Shown here piece by piece: positions 11,853 to 25,347 of a stretch of DNA of 64,000 nucleotides (its first letter is position 1; every line of letters begins with the position of its first letter). Source of the DNA: Emydura subglobosa (taxonomy: Eukaryota; Chordata; Testudines; Chelidae); contig ML680047.1 in the NCBI GenBank assembly GCA_007922225.1, positions 273,686 through 337,685 of the forward strand, in the 5' to 3' direction. The notes under the pieces were generated by a model. It was not told the DNA's origin. It ran no database searches and worked only from the letters and a program-made list of their open reading frames with translations. Made by a program: the position numbers and the translations under genes.

Positions 11853-13724
11853 AGATCTCTCAGAGACCAAGCAAATAATCAATTTATCTGGCCCTCCAGA
11901 GTCCCACATTTCTAGCTTCAGCCCAATACATCCCTATTTTTTGTTACAGTGGGTTCATTTTAGTGCATATCTTCCAATCAGCCTTTTGTTTCTAAATCTG
12001 AAATTCCCCAAGGAGTCCCAGCAAAATAGAGACAGATGGTCACAGCCAAGTGATTGCCGCCAACTCACTTCCCACCTCACTCCCCTGATATTAGAGATCT
12101 CATTGTGGGCTTGAAAGGATGAAATTGAGCTGAGAGCTGCTGGGCAACAAGACTGAACTTCTGTGAGGGAAAAAGGGAACAAGAGGCAGAGCATTTCCCA
12201 ACCTCTGCTGGATCCCCAACTCCAATGGGCTGAATCACACTCAAAGTGCAGGGGAGAGGGCTGAAATTCATATCTGGACCCAGATATTGTTACTTAAGCC
12301 TATTTCTGCTACAGACAAAAAATGATTTAGCACAACTCTACTCACAAGTGGAAAACAGAAATCATCATAACTGGAGGGGTCCCATTAACAAATACAATTA
12401 GCCATCAGCAAGAACGGTTTTGAAAATAGGAGAAAAGCACCTCTGCTTTCTGTAACATATTTTTCAGTATCTAATATCGAAGTTATTTAACTGGGAGGGA
12501 TATGGGATTAAAAAGGGGTTTGGCCAGTGACTCAGGACAGCTTCTTTATAAGAGGTTATTTAATCAGTTATCTCACTTCATTAAGTAAAACAGCAGATAT
12601 TGTAAGAAAGAGTAATTCAGTAACACCTGCACTTCCTGTCAAAAGGACAGGCACTTTGGACATTCACGTATAACATCAATGAGCCAGCCACTGAGAGTAT
12701 TGTGGGACTGATGAACATCTGACCAAGAATTGGCCTAATACACTTTCATCAGTGTCCAAGTGGTATGATGTAAAGAAACCAAATCAGACTAAAGATTTAC
12801 TGGGCTTTAAGTACCTTTATCACTGTGACAGGGGCAAAGGTGCGTTTGTAGCTGCAGTTCCCAGGAGATGCAGGATTAACAGACAACTGACACACAAGGG
12901 TGGGTTGGGGGAAAACATCATGTACCCTGCAAAGAGGACTAGAAATAGATACCAAGTGCATACAAATTTCAGAAGCAACACACTCAGGGAGGCTAATTCA
13001 CTAATGCAGTTTGTTGCTTCAAGAGGGTTCTGAGTCAGACACAGATCTGTAGCCATCACCAATTACCAGGGCCTGCCCCATGGACTACACTGCTACTGCA
13101 GGAACATGAGGGGACAGAACAAGAGACACAGAATCCCCCCCTTTAGCTGTAGGTCACCTTCACTCACACACAGCCCCTCCCAGTGCTGTCAGAGGCTCCT
13201 CCCAAAGAACACCCCCTGAACCTTCGCTGTCCTGTCCCCATTTCTACACATGGGCTTGGAAAGCCAGGGAATAGGGTGTGCTCCCATCATGAATTTATTC
13301 AGTAATTAAACTAACTTGGTTTGTCTGTGACCCTGTAGAAACTGGCATCCAACTAAATCATCATCCAGGGGCAAGGAGCCAACATCTTCCACTTTCCTTA
13401 TACTGGAGTTTATCCTGGACTGAATTCCAAATCCCAACATCCACACCTAGAAACTCCTTTCCTTTCCAACTAATCCCCTCTCTCCTCTTGAAGGCTCAGG
13501 GAGGAAGGAAGCAAGCATCAATTCCTGCCCCAATCGACGGTAGGCACTGAAGCAGCCTTGATCATTCCCTCCCCATTCCCCACAGGCCAGAGTTCTCAGT
13601 CTCTGACTCTCTTGCTCATGGGACACACATTTCTCCCTCCTGCAATACATGGAATATTGCCCCTCTCACTAATTAGTCTTCCTGAATATTTTGAGGAGTT
13701 ATGAGACAAATAGGAGATCCTTCT
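11853..13724. other. Unassigned non-coding DNA
   Basis: No recognised gene or repeat. Codon use and frame lengths give no sign of exons. Confidence 0.4.
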
Positions 13725-14290
13725 GTGATGCTGTGTGGATTAGGGGTGATCATTTGTAATGTTGCTGATACCAGTGTTGCAGAATTGCAAGAGATCTCTT
13801 ATAGGATATGGCATGTGGGGTATCGATGGAAAAGTCATGATTTGCTAAGATTGATAAGCACATTTATGTGATGTGCCAGTTTTGTATTGAGAGTACTAAA
13901 TATGTCTGGTTTATTTGTATTTCAAACTTGGGCTGTGTTTCTGAGACACTCCCACACAGGATGGCAGCAGCACTAAGATGGCTTAATGGCCCATCAAAGG
14001 AATTCAGTGTACAATGAATTCAGTGAAAGAACCGACATGTAAGAACATGCCTGTGAGCAGGGGGCTCTGAGGCTTTTCCATGCTATGTAGCCGTGTTTGG
14101 GACAAGCCGCATGGCAAAGGAACATAAAATGCAGCTGCACCATCTCCATCTTGTCTTTATTCCTGCTTCCTACCTACCTCTGGATCAACTACTCTACATC
14201 TGAAGCTGTGAAACAAAGGACAGACCAATCCAGGTACTGGATGTACACCAGAGGAACATGATGGTAAATAGCTTGAGCACCACTGACCTA
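13725..14290 (+). repeat. LTR-like interspersed repeat (low confidence)
   Basis: The block opens with TGTGATGCTGTGTGG and carries the wording 'actcccacacaggatggcag' and 'gcatggcaaaggaacataaa', which I associate with a dispersed turtle LTR-type repeat. A TATA-like ACATAAAA lies near 14,120. No end with CA and no target duplication was found, so it is probably truncated. Confidence 0.35.
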
Positions 14291-16180
14291 ATTAATGCAT
14301 CATGATTCACACTTGCCCATAGAACTGACATTACTTTTCTGTATCAATGAGTTATATACATATTAAAGAACTTGAGCCATATCGTTCATGTAAACAATAA
14401 TGCCACAGTAAAAACAATATGTGATTGGTTGAGGGCACCAAGCCTAGCAATGGGCGAGTTTTAGTGGCTCCCACGATAGGAGAAGGCAAAGGAAAGGATG
14501 AGCTGGGTTCTGTGAGATTTCCAACCCCCGCAGGACTTCCAGGGTAAGCCTGAGGTCTCATGGGATTTGGTTCATGATTTGAAGCCATAAAGCAGGTGCC
14601 CAGTGCAGGAATTCACTGATTTAGGCACCAGATCCAAAAGCGTACCACAGTGGACATCCCAGGGGCATCTCCTTATGAGATGGAGGCATCATGTCTAACC
14701 CACTGGGGCCAAATGCCAACCAGGAGCTGGGGCACTACCCTATGGAGACCACCCCACAAATGCGCTTGATTGTGATGCTGGCAGAGGGGTGAGGTCCTCT
14801 CTCACCTCATCCCCGAAAGAGGAAGGGATGCTAGCCAGCGAGTCGAGGCACCCAGAGACCTCCTAGTGTGATGACTGGCTATCCTTGCAAGAGGAGCCCC
14901 CAAGAACTGGCAAGGGATCAATGGGGTGCGAGTGACTGTGCTGACAGGAACCTTGGATGTAACTTGACCAATAAAGTTGTAGCCTGGTTAAATCTCATCC
15001 CATGTCTCCTTGCCTTCGTCACGCGATGAGCACACCAATAGCCTTTTGCAGGAAGCAACGCTTCCCACACCACCTCAACCGCCAACTTCTCTACCTGAGA
15101 CTGGGCAATATGGCTCCCCACAGCTCCTCCAGCCCAACCCCCTCCTTTTCACCCTCTCAGCCGGTCCTGCCTCCTGCTGCTCCACTCCCACCTCCCCCTG
15201 CAGCTCCCAAATCTGCGCCTGTCCCCCCCCATTCCTCCCACCCACCTTTCAGTGTCACTGCTGTTCCCACAGGCCGTGTCCTGCCCAGCCCAGCCCCCTG
15301 AACCACAGCGTGGCAGCCATTTTACCTGTGGGCATGATGTCTGCCTGACTGGAAACAATGAGGCAGCCAACTTTGTTAAGGGCAGCCTCACTCCCCATGC
15401 AGATAGACGGTCAGGAAATGGCGGCCACCTTGCTGGCTTCAGCCCCATTGACAGTAATAGGATGTGGTGGGCATTTTGAATTAGGGGAAATGTATTAGTT
15501 GGTGCCTGTCGTGATGTTTTCATGAGACAGGTAAAAAAACACCCCAAGCTCGCTAGAGTCGCGATGAACTCGTGAGAGTTGGCCGCACTGTGTAGGGGGC
15601 ACGTCCGACGATGACAGCCCTTCAGGACACGCTGTAACGCGCCCTGGTTAGGAAACCCACAGCCCTCATTCCCGGGCTGCGTCTCAGGAGCCAGCAGTCA
15701 CCTCTGCTCAGATCTCCTGTTTAGCCCCTGCCCTTGGCCACAGCCTCTGGCTCTTTGGCCTCTATCAGACTCCTGCAGGTGTCCATGCCAGCACCTAGAG
15801 CTCCCACCTCTTCTTCCCTGCCGGCCAGGCCCCTCTGCCCTCCGCTCTTCCTCCCATCACAGCTCGCAGGGAGGCGGTGAGTCAGCTCCGATCCCACAGC
15901 AGGAATCACCAGCAGAGGCACCTGCGACACCTTTCAGAGTTGCCCGATGTGTCTGGGATGAATCACCACCACTTGCTTACTGTGTGAGAGCACCTTGTCT
16001 GTGTGAAACCTTCTCCAGCTACAGCTCTTGACAACACAAGCCCTCCAGGGTGGGCAAGCCCCACTCTCTCCTTCTGCAGGCTAGCTATGTTCACATCCCA
16101 CTGTTACACTCAGGTGTCCAGTTCCTTATCTTGTGGACCCCTGCAACATACACCGATCCACTGCCTCCATGCAAACACCC
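14291..16180. other. Unassigned DNA with a lone polyadenylation-like signal
   Basis: AATAAA occurs at 14,970-14,975 but no exon or poly(A) tail could be tied to it. The pyrimidine-rich stretch 15,120-15,240 produces proline- and serine-rich frames on the plus strand that are compositional. Confidence 0.35.
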
Positions 16181-16915
16181 AGTGCCCCCCAGTTCACTGG
16201 CTTCACCTCAGTTCAACACTCTCCTTATCACAAGGCCCTTACACAGGTTTATTGTAAAACCAAACAGGTTTATTTATCAGAGCTGGAGACTATGGCCTAT
16301 ACTCATGAACAGGATACTTTCCTGTTTAATGATGTATTTCTCACCCAAAGGTTATTTCTTGCATCACTCATCCAGTTCAAATAGTTGGGATCCACCTGTC
16401 ATGAGATACCCCAGCTAGCAGACAGTCTCCTTCCGCAGTTAGTAATTTGTGCCATTTCTTCTGCTCTCACACAGTTCCAGGCTGCTGTCTTTTAGCCCAG
16501 GGCCGCGCCGTGCCGCACTCTCCCCCCCCCCCACCCTTCGTCAGAGTATCATACTAGCACTTGTGTGTCTTTGTCAATGCTCAAGTCTCCACTGGGTCCA
16601 GAATAGCAAACAAAGAGCTGTCTCTGCAGATGTCCATTATTCTCAACGTTGATCGAGTTAGCTTGGAGACTGCGCCTTGGTTTGGGTGACAAGTCTCACT
16701 TCAACAGTTTTGCAACTTAATATTCTACATTTGACGTATCTCAAACTATTTCCCATACAAACATCTCACAATAACCATGACAATTAGCTAGTTCTTAGTT
16801 CTTGGCAGAGATCGCATACAACCCCATTTGGTGTAATATTGAGACAACCATTGTACATACATGTAATATACCTGACAGTACATGTTTGGGCATGTCTGTG
16901 TCACAGAGATCTTAG
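16181..16915 (-). repeat. Possible LTR-type repeat (low confidence)
   Basis: An AT-rich stretch with 'aggtttattgtaaaaccaaa' at its left and 'ttgtacatacatgtaata' at its right resembles a minus-strand retroviral LTR in style, with the polyadenylation side on the left. No terminal repeats or target duplications were found. A C-run lies at about 16,521-16,533. Confidence 0.3.
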
Positions 16916-17215
16916 CCAGGACCAGAAGGGGGGGGCCAGTCCGTGGGAATTACAGGGGGCAGGGATATGTAAATATATATGCAGATTATTCTGAGACTTT
17001 TTCCTGAGACACTGCCCTCACTGCACCCTTCATCCAAAAACAGGCCCCCTGGTCTGCCCCTTGTATTCCCCCAAGGAGATCCTGAGGGACAGTCTGTGGG
17101 GCCTGGCTATTAACCTAAGGATATGACTGGGCCAGGCAGAGGGCACTAATGTGGGAGATCAGGGAAGGTTTCCAGGGAAGGGGGAGTTAGGACTCCAGTC
17201 TGAAGTGAGTTATTA

Positions 17216-17275
17216 AGTAGCACTGAGGCCCTACATTAGGGCCCATTATGCTAGGTGCTGCACAAGTTCTCCCCA
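17216..17275 (-). repeat. MIR/L2-type tail fragment
   Basis: 'cccattatgctaggtgctgc' is the same tail wording as at 4,440 and 7,490. It is short and isolated. Confidence 0.45.
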
Positions 17276-20200
17276 TGCCACTTCCCCACTGCTGGAAACT
17301 TTCACCCAGCCTGTGCCCCACACCACACAACCTGCTTCCTTGCTGTACTAAGCACCTAACCCCTGCCTAAGAATGTCAAATAATAATACTGTTTCTCATC
17401 CAAAACCCCAGGCCAGGAACCCACACATAGGTGTGGGGCACTGGTCTGTGCATGTCAGAAGGAAGGGTATGGGGACAAGTCACCGCACAGTGGACAGAGA
17501 GGAAGTATACATGTAGACTGGAAGTGAGACTAGCTCTCAGCTCTCTTCCTTGACCTGTTTCATAGGTCAGGAAATGGGGAAAAGCAAATTTACACCCATT
17601 AAAAATAAGCTAAGCACACAATATTGACCCTGAGAATTTTAAAATGCACCTCAGGAAATTCAGTTTGCCAGAGCAACCTTAACTCTGCCCTTCAGCGGAA
17701 GTCTTACAAGCAGGGCTTTGATTCTGTGCTCCCAGAACACTGCCGGGCAGTGTCAGAAAGCACAGCAGGGGAAGCACTAAGTTTAATAATACACCACATG
17801 GGTCAGAGGTTGTCACAGATTGCAGTTCCTGTGTATTTACCCAACAGCAAGTGATGTCATCATCTGACAAACATAGACAATGTGGACACTCAAGTATGTG
17901 CCATAACTGACAAACGTCTTCAAACTGAAGACATGTATTGTCCTTCTGCATTACTGTGGGAAGGTTGATGCTATCTCCTCCAAGGGACAGCCTCCAGCAA
18001 AGCTGTCATATACAGAAGCTTCATGGATCTGTACAGCAAAGTGTATAATGATACTTACTGCACAAAAGTCGTTTTAAGTGAGGCACCCATGCGGATGCCC
18101 TTGGACACAAAAAGGCTGAGGCTGGCATCATGCAGTGCTAAGCTAGTAGCTATTAGGTGGTGGGGGTCAGACCCGCTGCCAGATGGTCTCTTCCGAGCCT
18201 TAAAATCTAGGCATCTATCTATAGACACATTTTTGCAGTTGGCCTGGTCCTAGGCAGTTCATGGCTGATCTCGGATATCCTGCAAGCCACAGAGGCAGCC
18301 ATTTTGGGATTGGTGCAGTGAATTCTCAGCAGAGACTGCTTGATGCCTGTGGGCTTTTAGCATCAGTGTTGCAGAGAAACTTGGGCCACCATTAGCGGAG
18401 TTGTTGTAGATGCAGGACATCTTAGCAATAAGCGTTTCATAAGCATATATCTCTGTCCTTCCAGCCCCAGGTGCTGGACATGCGTTAAAAATAAAAACCA
18501 TGAGAGGTTGCCAAGGGGGCAGACAAGCTTTCTGCCCTGCTCCTGGTTCGATCACAGACTGCTGCCTGTGTGTGCTGCCGATTTTCTGCATCGCAGGCTC
18601 TCAAAGGAAACACTAATGCAAAAAGGTGGGTGTTAGTGCAAGCCCCTGAAGTGAATGAGTGTGAGAGTCCAGCCCGTTTCCCCTGGGAGGCTGTTCAAGG
18701 CCTAGAGCCAGCTGTGTAAGAGTCTAAACTCCTGCCCCCTCAAGTTTATATTAGAGCCCTGTAACATCCCGCACTGGAACCACGGAGAGTGACCCCAGTC
18801 ACGTGGCTGGGATGACAACCTTTTGTAATCCTGCCTGATACCAGGTGATTGTGACCAGCTCTGTTAGATTGGGTGTGCCAGATAAGCACAGCTGCCCTGG
18901 GGGCTGCTGGATGAGGACATTCACAGTCAGAACAACGTGCACAACCTGCCACTCATCATCATGTGTATTACAGTAGCACCCAGAAGGCCCACCTAGGATC
19001 AGTCCCAACTGTGCCTACCCTACAGTTGCAAGCCTGGGACAGGGCAGTTTCGGGGCTACAGCGAGACACCATGGACAGTGTGGTGCTCACAAATTTCTTG
19101 TCTGAAATGACATCATCTAATCTGGCTGGAGGCTATTAGTACAGACCCCCATTTTTTCCGTATGGCTTCTGGAGATTCATGTAACAGTCTGGCATCTAAT
19201 GTACCCAGACTCCATGGTGAGAGGCCAGCAGGATTTGCGAAAATCCTCAGAGCAGGAATGGTTCACAGCAGAAGCTACAAAAGTGTTTTCATTGTAACAG
19301 AAATACGCACCATGAAGAAGACAGGCCAGCTGTTGGCTGCTGTGTACATAGGGTAGTTATGATTCTGTTTTCTCTGTACTGCATATTTCAATGTCGTAAA
19401 GATGCCTGTCTTGTGCCAGAGGCCAGGGTTTGGAGGTGATTCAAGGGGGAGAAAGGAGGGATGATATTACAAAGTGAGACATGATGCTCTCTCTCATTTG
19501 TTTTTTGTTTTTTAATCTGCTGTTGTCTTAACCTGAAATAAAACCTCAGCTGAACTGAAGTTATGAGTGTTTCACTCTGAGGGTATAATAGCATAAGGCG
19601 GGCAGAGGCGTTTGGGGCCAGAACATGTGCACTGACTTGTCCCAGTGTCACAGCCCTTCTGGTCCAGATGCTCATGCCCTTCAACAGGTTTTGGTTAGAG
19701 TATGAAGTCATAATTTGGAAACCTCTTGAGCCAACGGATGTTGTAGAGTCTCTATCCCTCACAGTCCATAAATCCTTATAGGATGGCTGTTCCTAAAAGT
19801 CCTTCTCCACCTCAGCCAGAAATTAGTGGGACTTACTACAGGAATTGCTGGGTAGGATTCTCTGGCTTATGCTCTGCAGGAAGTCGGATTTAGATCATCC
19901 CAATTATCTCTTTTTCTCTTAAAAATCTATGAATCAAACACTCCAGGGGCTTCTGTCGTGTGGAGAATGGTCTCTTCTATGGTTATTGTACGGTACAGAG
20001 GAACTAGGAGTCTGAAAGCTGGGCTCCTGGCCATAATACAGCCACTGCATAATTCAGCCTCTCCTCCTGACCTCCACAGGCTTTGTGGTTACAAGCCATG
20101 CACCAAAAATTGAGCCAGAGAGGCCCACGTGATCCAGACAAAGCCAGAATCAGGTTTCAACAAATGCAGTTTTCAGCAGATTGATCCATCTGGTCATAAA

Positions 20201-21166
20201 TAAGTGATAGGACAGATAAACAGAATTTAGCTAATGGAAGTGAGTGCAGGGGCTCATGATGCTCCAGGCCCTTGTTGGAAGGCAGGTGACCTGATCGGCC
20301 TTGGAAAAATAGGGAGAGGAGGGAATTGAAAACAGCTTTCAGAAAGTGAGTCACATGACAGCTCTGTCCATTCTTACTGATGGACTGATGTGGAATAACA
20401 GAGCCTCACTCCTCCTCATGGCCCTGCCCCTGCCTCAGCTCAACTCTCAGTTCCTCCTATGCAAACTCTGTTCCCTCATGACTCTGACCCTTTTGCACAC
20501 CATGCCCTGTGTTTGGTACAGCCTGTCTCTTCCCCTGAGCAAGCCCCTCCGTCTCCTCAGCCCTCACTTCTTCCAGCTACTCAACTTTGGTCCTAGCTAC
20601 TCACTCGCTCAAGAGTCACAGCAGTAACAGAGAGCTAGATGAAAGACACCAACTTCACAGATCACCTCGGACTGGACCCAATACACACTGAAGTCAATGC
20701 AGAGATTGCCATTGCCTTCAGTCAAGCCCTAACCATCTCTCCTTAAGTTGTGTGTCTGAGTTACACTCCTTGGGGCTTCCTTCCATGGTGACAGCAGCAG
20801 CAGGTGGGGGCTCAAGAGTTGGGTAATGAGCACGTCTTTTGAGTTGAAAAATAAATCTAACTTTTGCAGATTATTTTGTAGCCTATCAAAACCGCATGAC
20901 CGGTTAAATAATTGGGGTGAACAGATGCTCACCATGCCATAAAAATAAGTGAGTTTACATAGAAGAGCAGCACAGCACGAGAAAGGGGACTGGCTTGAGA
21001 AGCTACCTGTACGCCAGCTTGTGGGAGATGCCCCTTTACTCACTAGTTTTGTTATTCTATCCAAAAGACTCATCAAGTTACTTGCTAAGATTTATTGTCT
21101 TTATTTATGGTGCTTCAAAGAGCAAATAAGTGATGCAGTCCCTGCTCCACAGAGCGTGCAATGTAT
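17276..21166. other. Unassigned non-coding DNA
   Basis: Nearly 4 kb without a recognisable exon, repeat or RNA gene. The frames are all under 130 codons and lack family motifs. Confidence 0.4.
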
Positions 21167-21174
21167 GCTTAGAC

Positions 21175-21706
21175 CAGTGGTTCCCAACCTTTCTGGCTCG
21201 AGGGCTACAGGTATTTTTACTACCCTGAAGGGCCACCAGTCTCCGCCAGCAATCCCCCTCCCCTCCCCTGCAACCAGAGGGAAGGAGTTCAGCAAGGAGG
21301 CTGCCTCCCTCCTCACTGATCTCCCATCCCCCTGACGGCAGCAGGGAAACTGCATGCATCCTGTAGCCCCGTGCGCTCCACCGGGGTCCCTAGGCAGAGG
21401 CTCCAGAAGGGACAGGAGATCAGTGCTTCCCTCTTCTGGCTCCAGCAGGAACCCCAACACCTAGGGACCCAGGCAGAGCGCTTTGCTGTGCTCCCTTCCA
21501 CAGCCAGGGGGAGGTGAGTATCGATCTCCCGTCCCATCGGCTGCAGCAAGAAGCCTGTACCAGTCTTTTAGCCCTGCAGCAACGCACTTCGCCTGGGTCC
21601 TTAGGCGGTGGCTCCCTTCTGCAGCCAGTGGGAGGGGAATGGAGGGCCACTTTGAAAGCCCCCATGGGCCACTTTTGGACCCCGGGCCACAGGTTGGGAA
21701 CCACTG
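21175..21706. mobile_element. hAT-type DNA transposon, non-autonomous (532 bp)
   Basis: The element starts CAGTGGTTCCCAACC and ends GGTTGGGAACCACTG, a perfect 15-bp inverted repeat. It is flanked by a perfect 8-bp direct repeat GCTTAGAC (21,167-21,174 and 21,707-21,714). The GC-rich interior has a degenerate internal duplication with a period of about 205 bases: GATCTCCC followed by a GCAGCA block occurs at 21,318 and 21,523. There is no transposase frame; the overlapping frames of 80 to 170 codons on both strands come from its GC-rich repeats. The perfect ends and duplication make it a comparatively recent insertion. Confidence 0.93.
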
Positions 21707-21714
21707 GCTTAGAC

Positions 21715-23499
21715 ATAGCACAAGAAGTGACAGCAGACAAGAGAAGCTGGGAGAAAGAACAAGATCACATAGTGGGTCCGACTGGTTTAGGCACCTTGAA
21801 GAGTTGTTTGTGACTGATGAACTAGTATTTTATTATTGTAAGTGTGTGTGTGGGACTGAGACGACTGGTGGAAGGAAGGAAAGGAGTGGGCCAGAAGAGC
21901 ACAAGGAAGGAGGGATAGGCAAAGGAAGAGGGGATGGAAGTAAAAGCAGCATAATAAATGCAGGTGGCCTGCTGAGACAAGGCGGACACATACAAGCCTA
22001 ATGGGCTAATCCCGTGACAAGGCTAGCCAAGAGATGGCAGAGTCAGGCAGTTAGTGGCCCTGAGTTGCAGACAATATTGGTCAAGTTAATCCATGGCACA
22101 GAGGCAATTAAATATCTATAGCAGAGTCCACAATGTCCCAGCAATTTCAGTGAGAAGTAACGTTAGGGAAGGTTTGTGAATTTTTAACTGTCCGATGGGA
22201 TGAATGTTTTGTCATTTATAGTCAGAGTTACTTACGTCAGCTCCCTTTACTCTTCAGTTTACCCTCCATCTGTTCTCTGCCTCTCCTCCCCGGTCCTCCT
22301 CCCACATGGCGGTCCTGTCCCCATTCCCTGCACATACAGCGCTGCCCACCTGGTTCCCTTCTCCTGGAATATTCCTCTCCTGTGAATTGCTCTGGTACTT
22401 GAGGGTAGCTCATGTTTCCTCCCATGTGCCAACAGCTACTAATGAGAGCCACTCTGCTGGCTCCTCGCCACTGTTTCCAGATGCTTTAACAGGCATCCAC
22501 ACTTTTCACTGCCATTAAGAGCTGGGAGCCCTAAGGGAAGTGGGAACAGGGAGGAGGAGGAGGCAGAAGTCTGACACGCCAGCTCACTAAGGACCATCAG
22601 CAAGTGCTCCATAGACCCTAATTTGGGATCAGCTGTTCTAGGACCTTGTAATGTTCACTGTTAAGAGCAATTCCATTATTTTACCAAAGATAGGCATTAC
22701 CCCTGCAGGGCTGTAATTGCCAGGAACTCTCTTCTTCCAGTCCTGAAAATATGTACCATATTCAGGGCTCAGATTCAGTCAGTATATGCCAGTATGACGA
22801 AAAAGCACCTCTTTCGTGCTGATGCTGCATTGCTTATTCTCCAGGATCTAAGCTTTAGTTAAAAACAAAACAAAAAAACAAAAAACAAAAATGGGATTCT
22901 CTACCTGTTATGGTCGCTGAGATACACTCGGCTCACATTTTTTAGACTAACCAATGTAGTGACATCTGCCTGAGTCTGCAGAATCTAAAACTATAGCCCT
23001 TAGACTTCCCCAGTGGTCTCAGTGGGCACTAAGGTAGATACCCAGTGATAACACTGTTGACATTTGAAGTATCAACTATGGAGCCATCAAGCACATCCAT
23101 CCACCAAGATGATAAGGAGGGTAGTCCATAGCCAGACGGCACTGTCTGTTCTTGTGCTCCAGAGCAGCAGGCCAGGGAGGCCAAGGAACCCCAACAGTAA
23201 AGATTTGAGTTGAACCTCCCAGAACCACAGCACATCCTGTTGCAATGAAGAAGGATCATTGGCTTGTGATGCTTTCTGGGGGGCCATGGGTTGTGAGGCA
23301 CCTTGCTACCACCTCCCCGTAGTGTGAAGATGTCTTGTTGAGCCACCCCCACCCCAGGCACAGGCAACACAAGCACTCCCCTCTAGCCTTGTGCGTCAGC
23401 CTCAAACATTCCACTGGAGCATCCAGCCTCGTCCACTGGACCATCTCCATGTCCACAGATTCGCTGCTTCCCAAAAAGCAGCACACCCCAGCTTACCAG
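21715..23499. other. Unassigned DNA with an A-rich simple repeat
   Basis: No gene seen. A (CAAAA)-like run occupies 22,861-22,891. The rest has no visible structure. Confidence 0.4.
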
Positions 23500-24300
23500 C
23501 CTCACCTTACATCACCGTTCCGTTCCAGGTAACACACAGCCCTGCATTTCTAGGATTAATTTCTATGTCTATAGTGAAATCAGGTGTGAGTTTATGTAAC
23601 AAAGCACATACATTCAAGTAACACCAAGTAGAAGTATTGGAAACAAATGGTTACATATAAAACAAAATTGTAACACATTCTACAGCACAGACAATTAAAA
23701 ATGTACTCTCCTGTTTTGTGGAACATTGCTCACCCAGATCCTTGCAGCATTTTACAGACTAGCCGTGACCCTCCTGTCTTAAGGCAAACATGCTGTTAGC
23801 TTGCCTCCTTTGTGAAAAATGCCAGGTGTTCCTCCCCCCAAGATGTGTCAATCCCATCTTTCATTTTCATCCATAAACAGGGCCCCCTCTCCTGTTTTGT
23901 TTCTTCCTATAGTTTTTCTCTCTTGTAGATTTTGCAATCTTTCAGCTGGTTTAATATGCCAACAGGCCTCCATTGTGAGACAAACAATGTAAAACACACA
24001 CATGGCCAGGGAGGAAGATAAGTACCTGTTACCTCCTGCCTGAAAGGAACATGTCCAAGGTCTATCATCTCCTCATGACCTGCCTTAACTCCCGACCTTA
24101 AGAACATAATTTTCAGTATAGATACACAACTCCTTAAATATTATCCGTACATAAATTTCGCTATTATGACAACAATCAGCTGCTGGCTCTCAGTAGAGAC
24201 CTCACACACCACCCTTTGGGGAACTATTGTGTGTATATCTGACCCAGGGGATCCCTGTAAAAACCTATGCACCCCCTGTACTCTCTGTCTGTTGGCACCA
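23500..24300 (-). repeat. Possible LTR-type repeat (low confidence)
   Basis: An AT-rich block similar in style to 16,181-16,915, with 'ccttaaatattatccgtaca' near its right side. I could not find paired ends or a target duplication, so this is a suggestion only. Confidence 0.25.
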
Positions 24301-24761
24301 AGAGGTCCCTTGGTCACACAGTTCATATTGTTGTTCTAAGGGGCATGTGAGAGCTGATCCGGGGAGTCTAAGAGACACAGATACGACTTGTCTATCTGCC
24401 AAGAAATGCACATCGATCCAAAAATATAGTCCCACACCACCTGTTGCTCCTGTTCCTTACAAGGGTGATGTCTGGTGTACTGTCTGAGAGATTCAACTAT
24501 TTCAGAAAATGAGGTGCCTTGACTTTAACCAACATTTTTTGTGTGGCTTTGAGATGAAATTGTGAAATAAACTGTCTGATAGTTAGCTGCACACAATAAT
24601 GCAGCCAGGGCCCTGCTGTCATGTGAGGGGGAGTGAAACACAGGCAGGTACATTACTCCTGTGTCTGACATTGTAATTGGGCCTACAAATTTACCCTAAC
24701 TGAGAGCTCAACTGTAAGTGGCATGTGAAAGTACATAAGATGTCCCAATAACCAAGCAAGG

Positions 24762-25080
24762 GACCTGATAACAGTCTTCAAATACATGAAGCGCTGTTAT
24801 AAAGAGGACAGGGATCAATTGTTCTCCATGTCCACTGAAGGTGGGACAAGTAGTAATGGGCCTAATCTGCAGAAAGGGAGATTTAGGTTAAATATTGGGG
24901 GGAAACCATTCTAACCACAAGGGTAGTTGGAATAGGCTTCCAAGGGAGGTTGTGGAATCCCCAGCATCAAATATCTATCATGGGTTATCTAGGTTTATTT
25001 GGTCCTGCCATAGCACCAGGGGCTGGACTTGATGACCTCTCAAGATCCCTCCCAGCCCTACATTTCTAGGATTCTATAAC
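24762..25080 (+). mobile_element. CR1 LINE 3'-end fragment
   Basis: It contains the last part of the CR1 reverse transcriptase frame in degraded form ('aatacatgaag', 'aggcttccaagggaggttgt') and the typical tail 'ggctggacttgatgacctct', ending with ATTCTATAA, as CR1 3' ends do. It is 5'-truncated. Confidence 0.85.
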
Positions 25081-25347
25081 AAATGTTGATGGGAAAAAAG
25101 TAGGGCAAGTTATTTTTAACACTGAATGTTATAAACCCATGCAAGAAAATCAGAAAGAGAGACTGAAGTAGTCCAAACAGAAAAGGCCTACTGAGATGGT
25201 TCAAGGACTATGCTGGGATTGGACTTAATACGTAAGCAAACGTGGGAACAAAGTTTCAATTTTGGTTCTATGAAAGTGGATTAAATTGGTGAACAAAATA
25301 ATGAGGGAATGAACTATTCCACTCACTTCCACCACGTTTTTGGGGTC

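Noticed and set aside
14970..14975. AATAAA as a host polyadenylation site or processed pseudogene end
   Set aside because: No exon upstream, no poly(A) tail downstream and no target duplication.
15002..15348. Proline/serine-rich frames resembling low-complexity protein
   Set aside because: Two overlapping plus frames arise from one pyrimidine-rich tract; no splice signals or homology.
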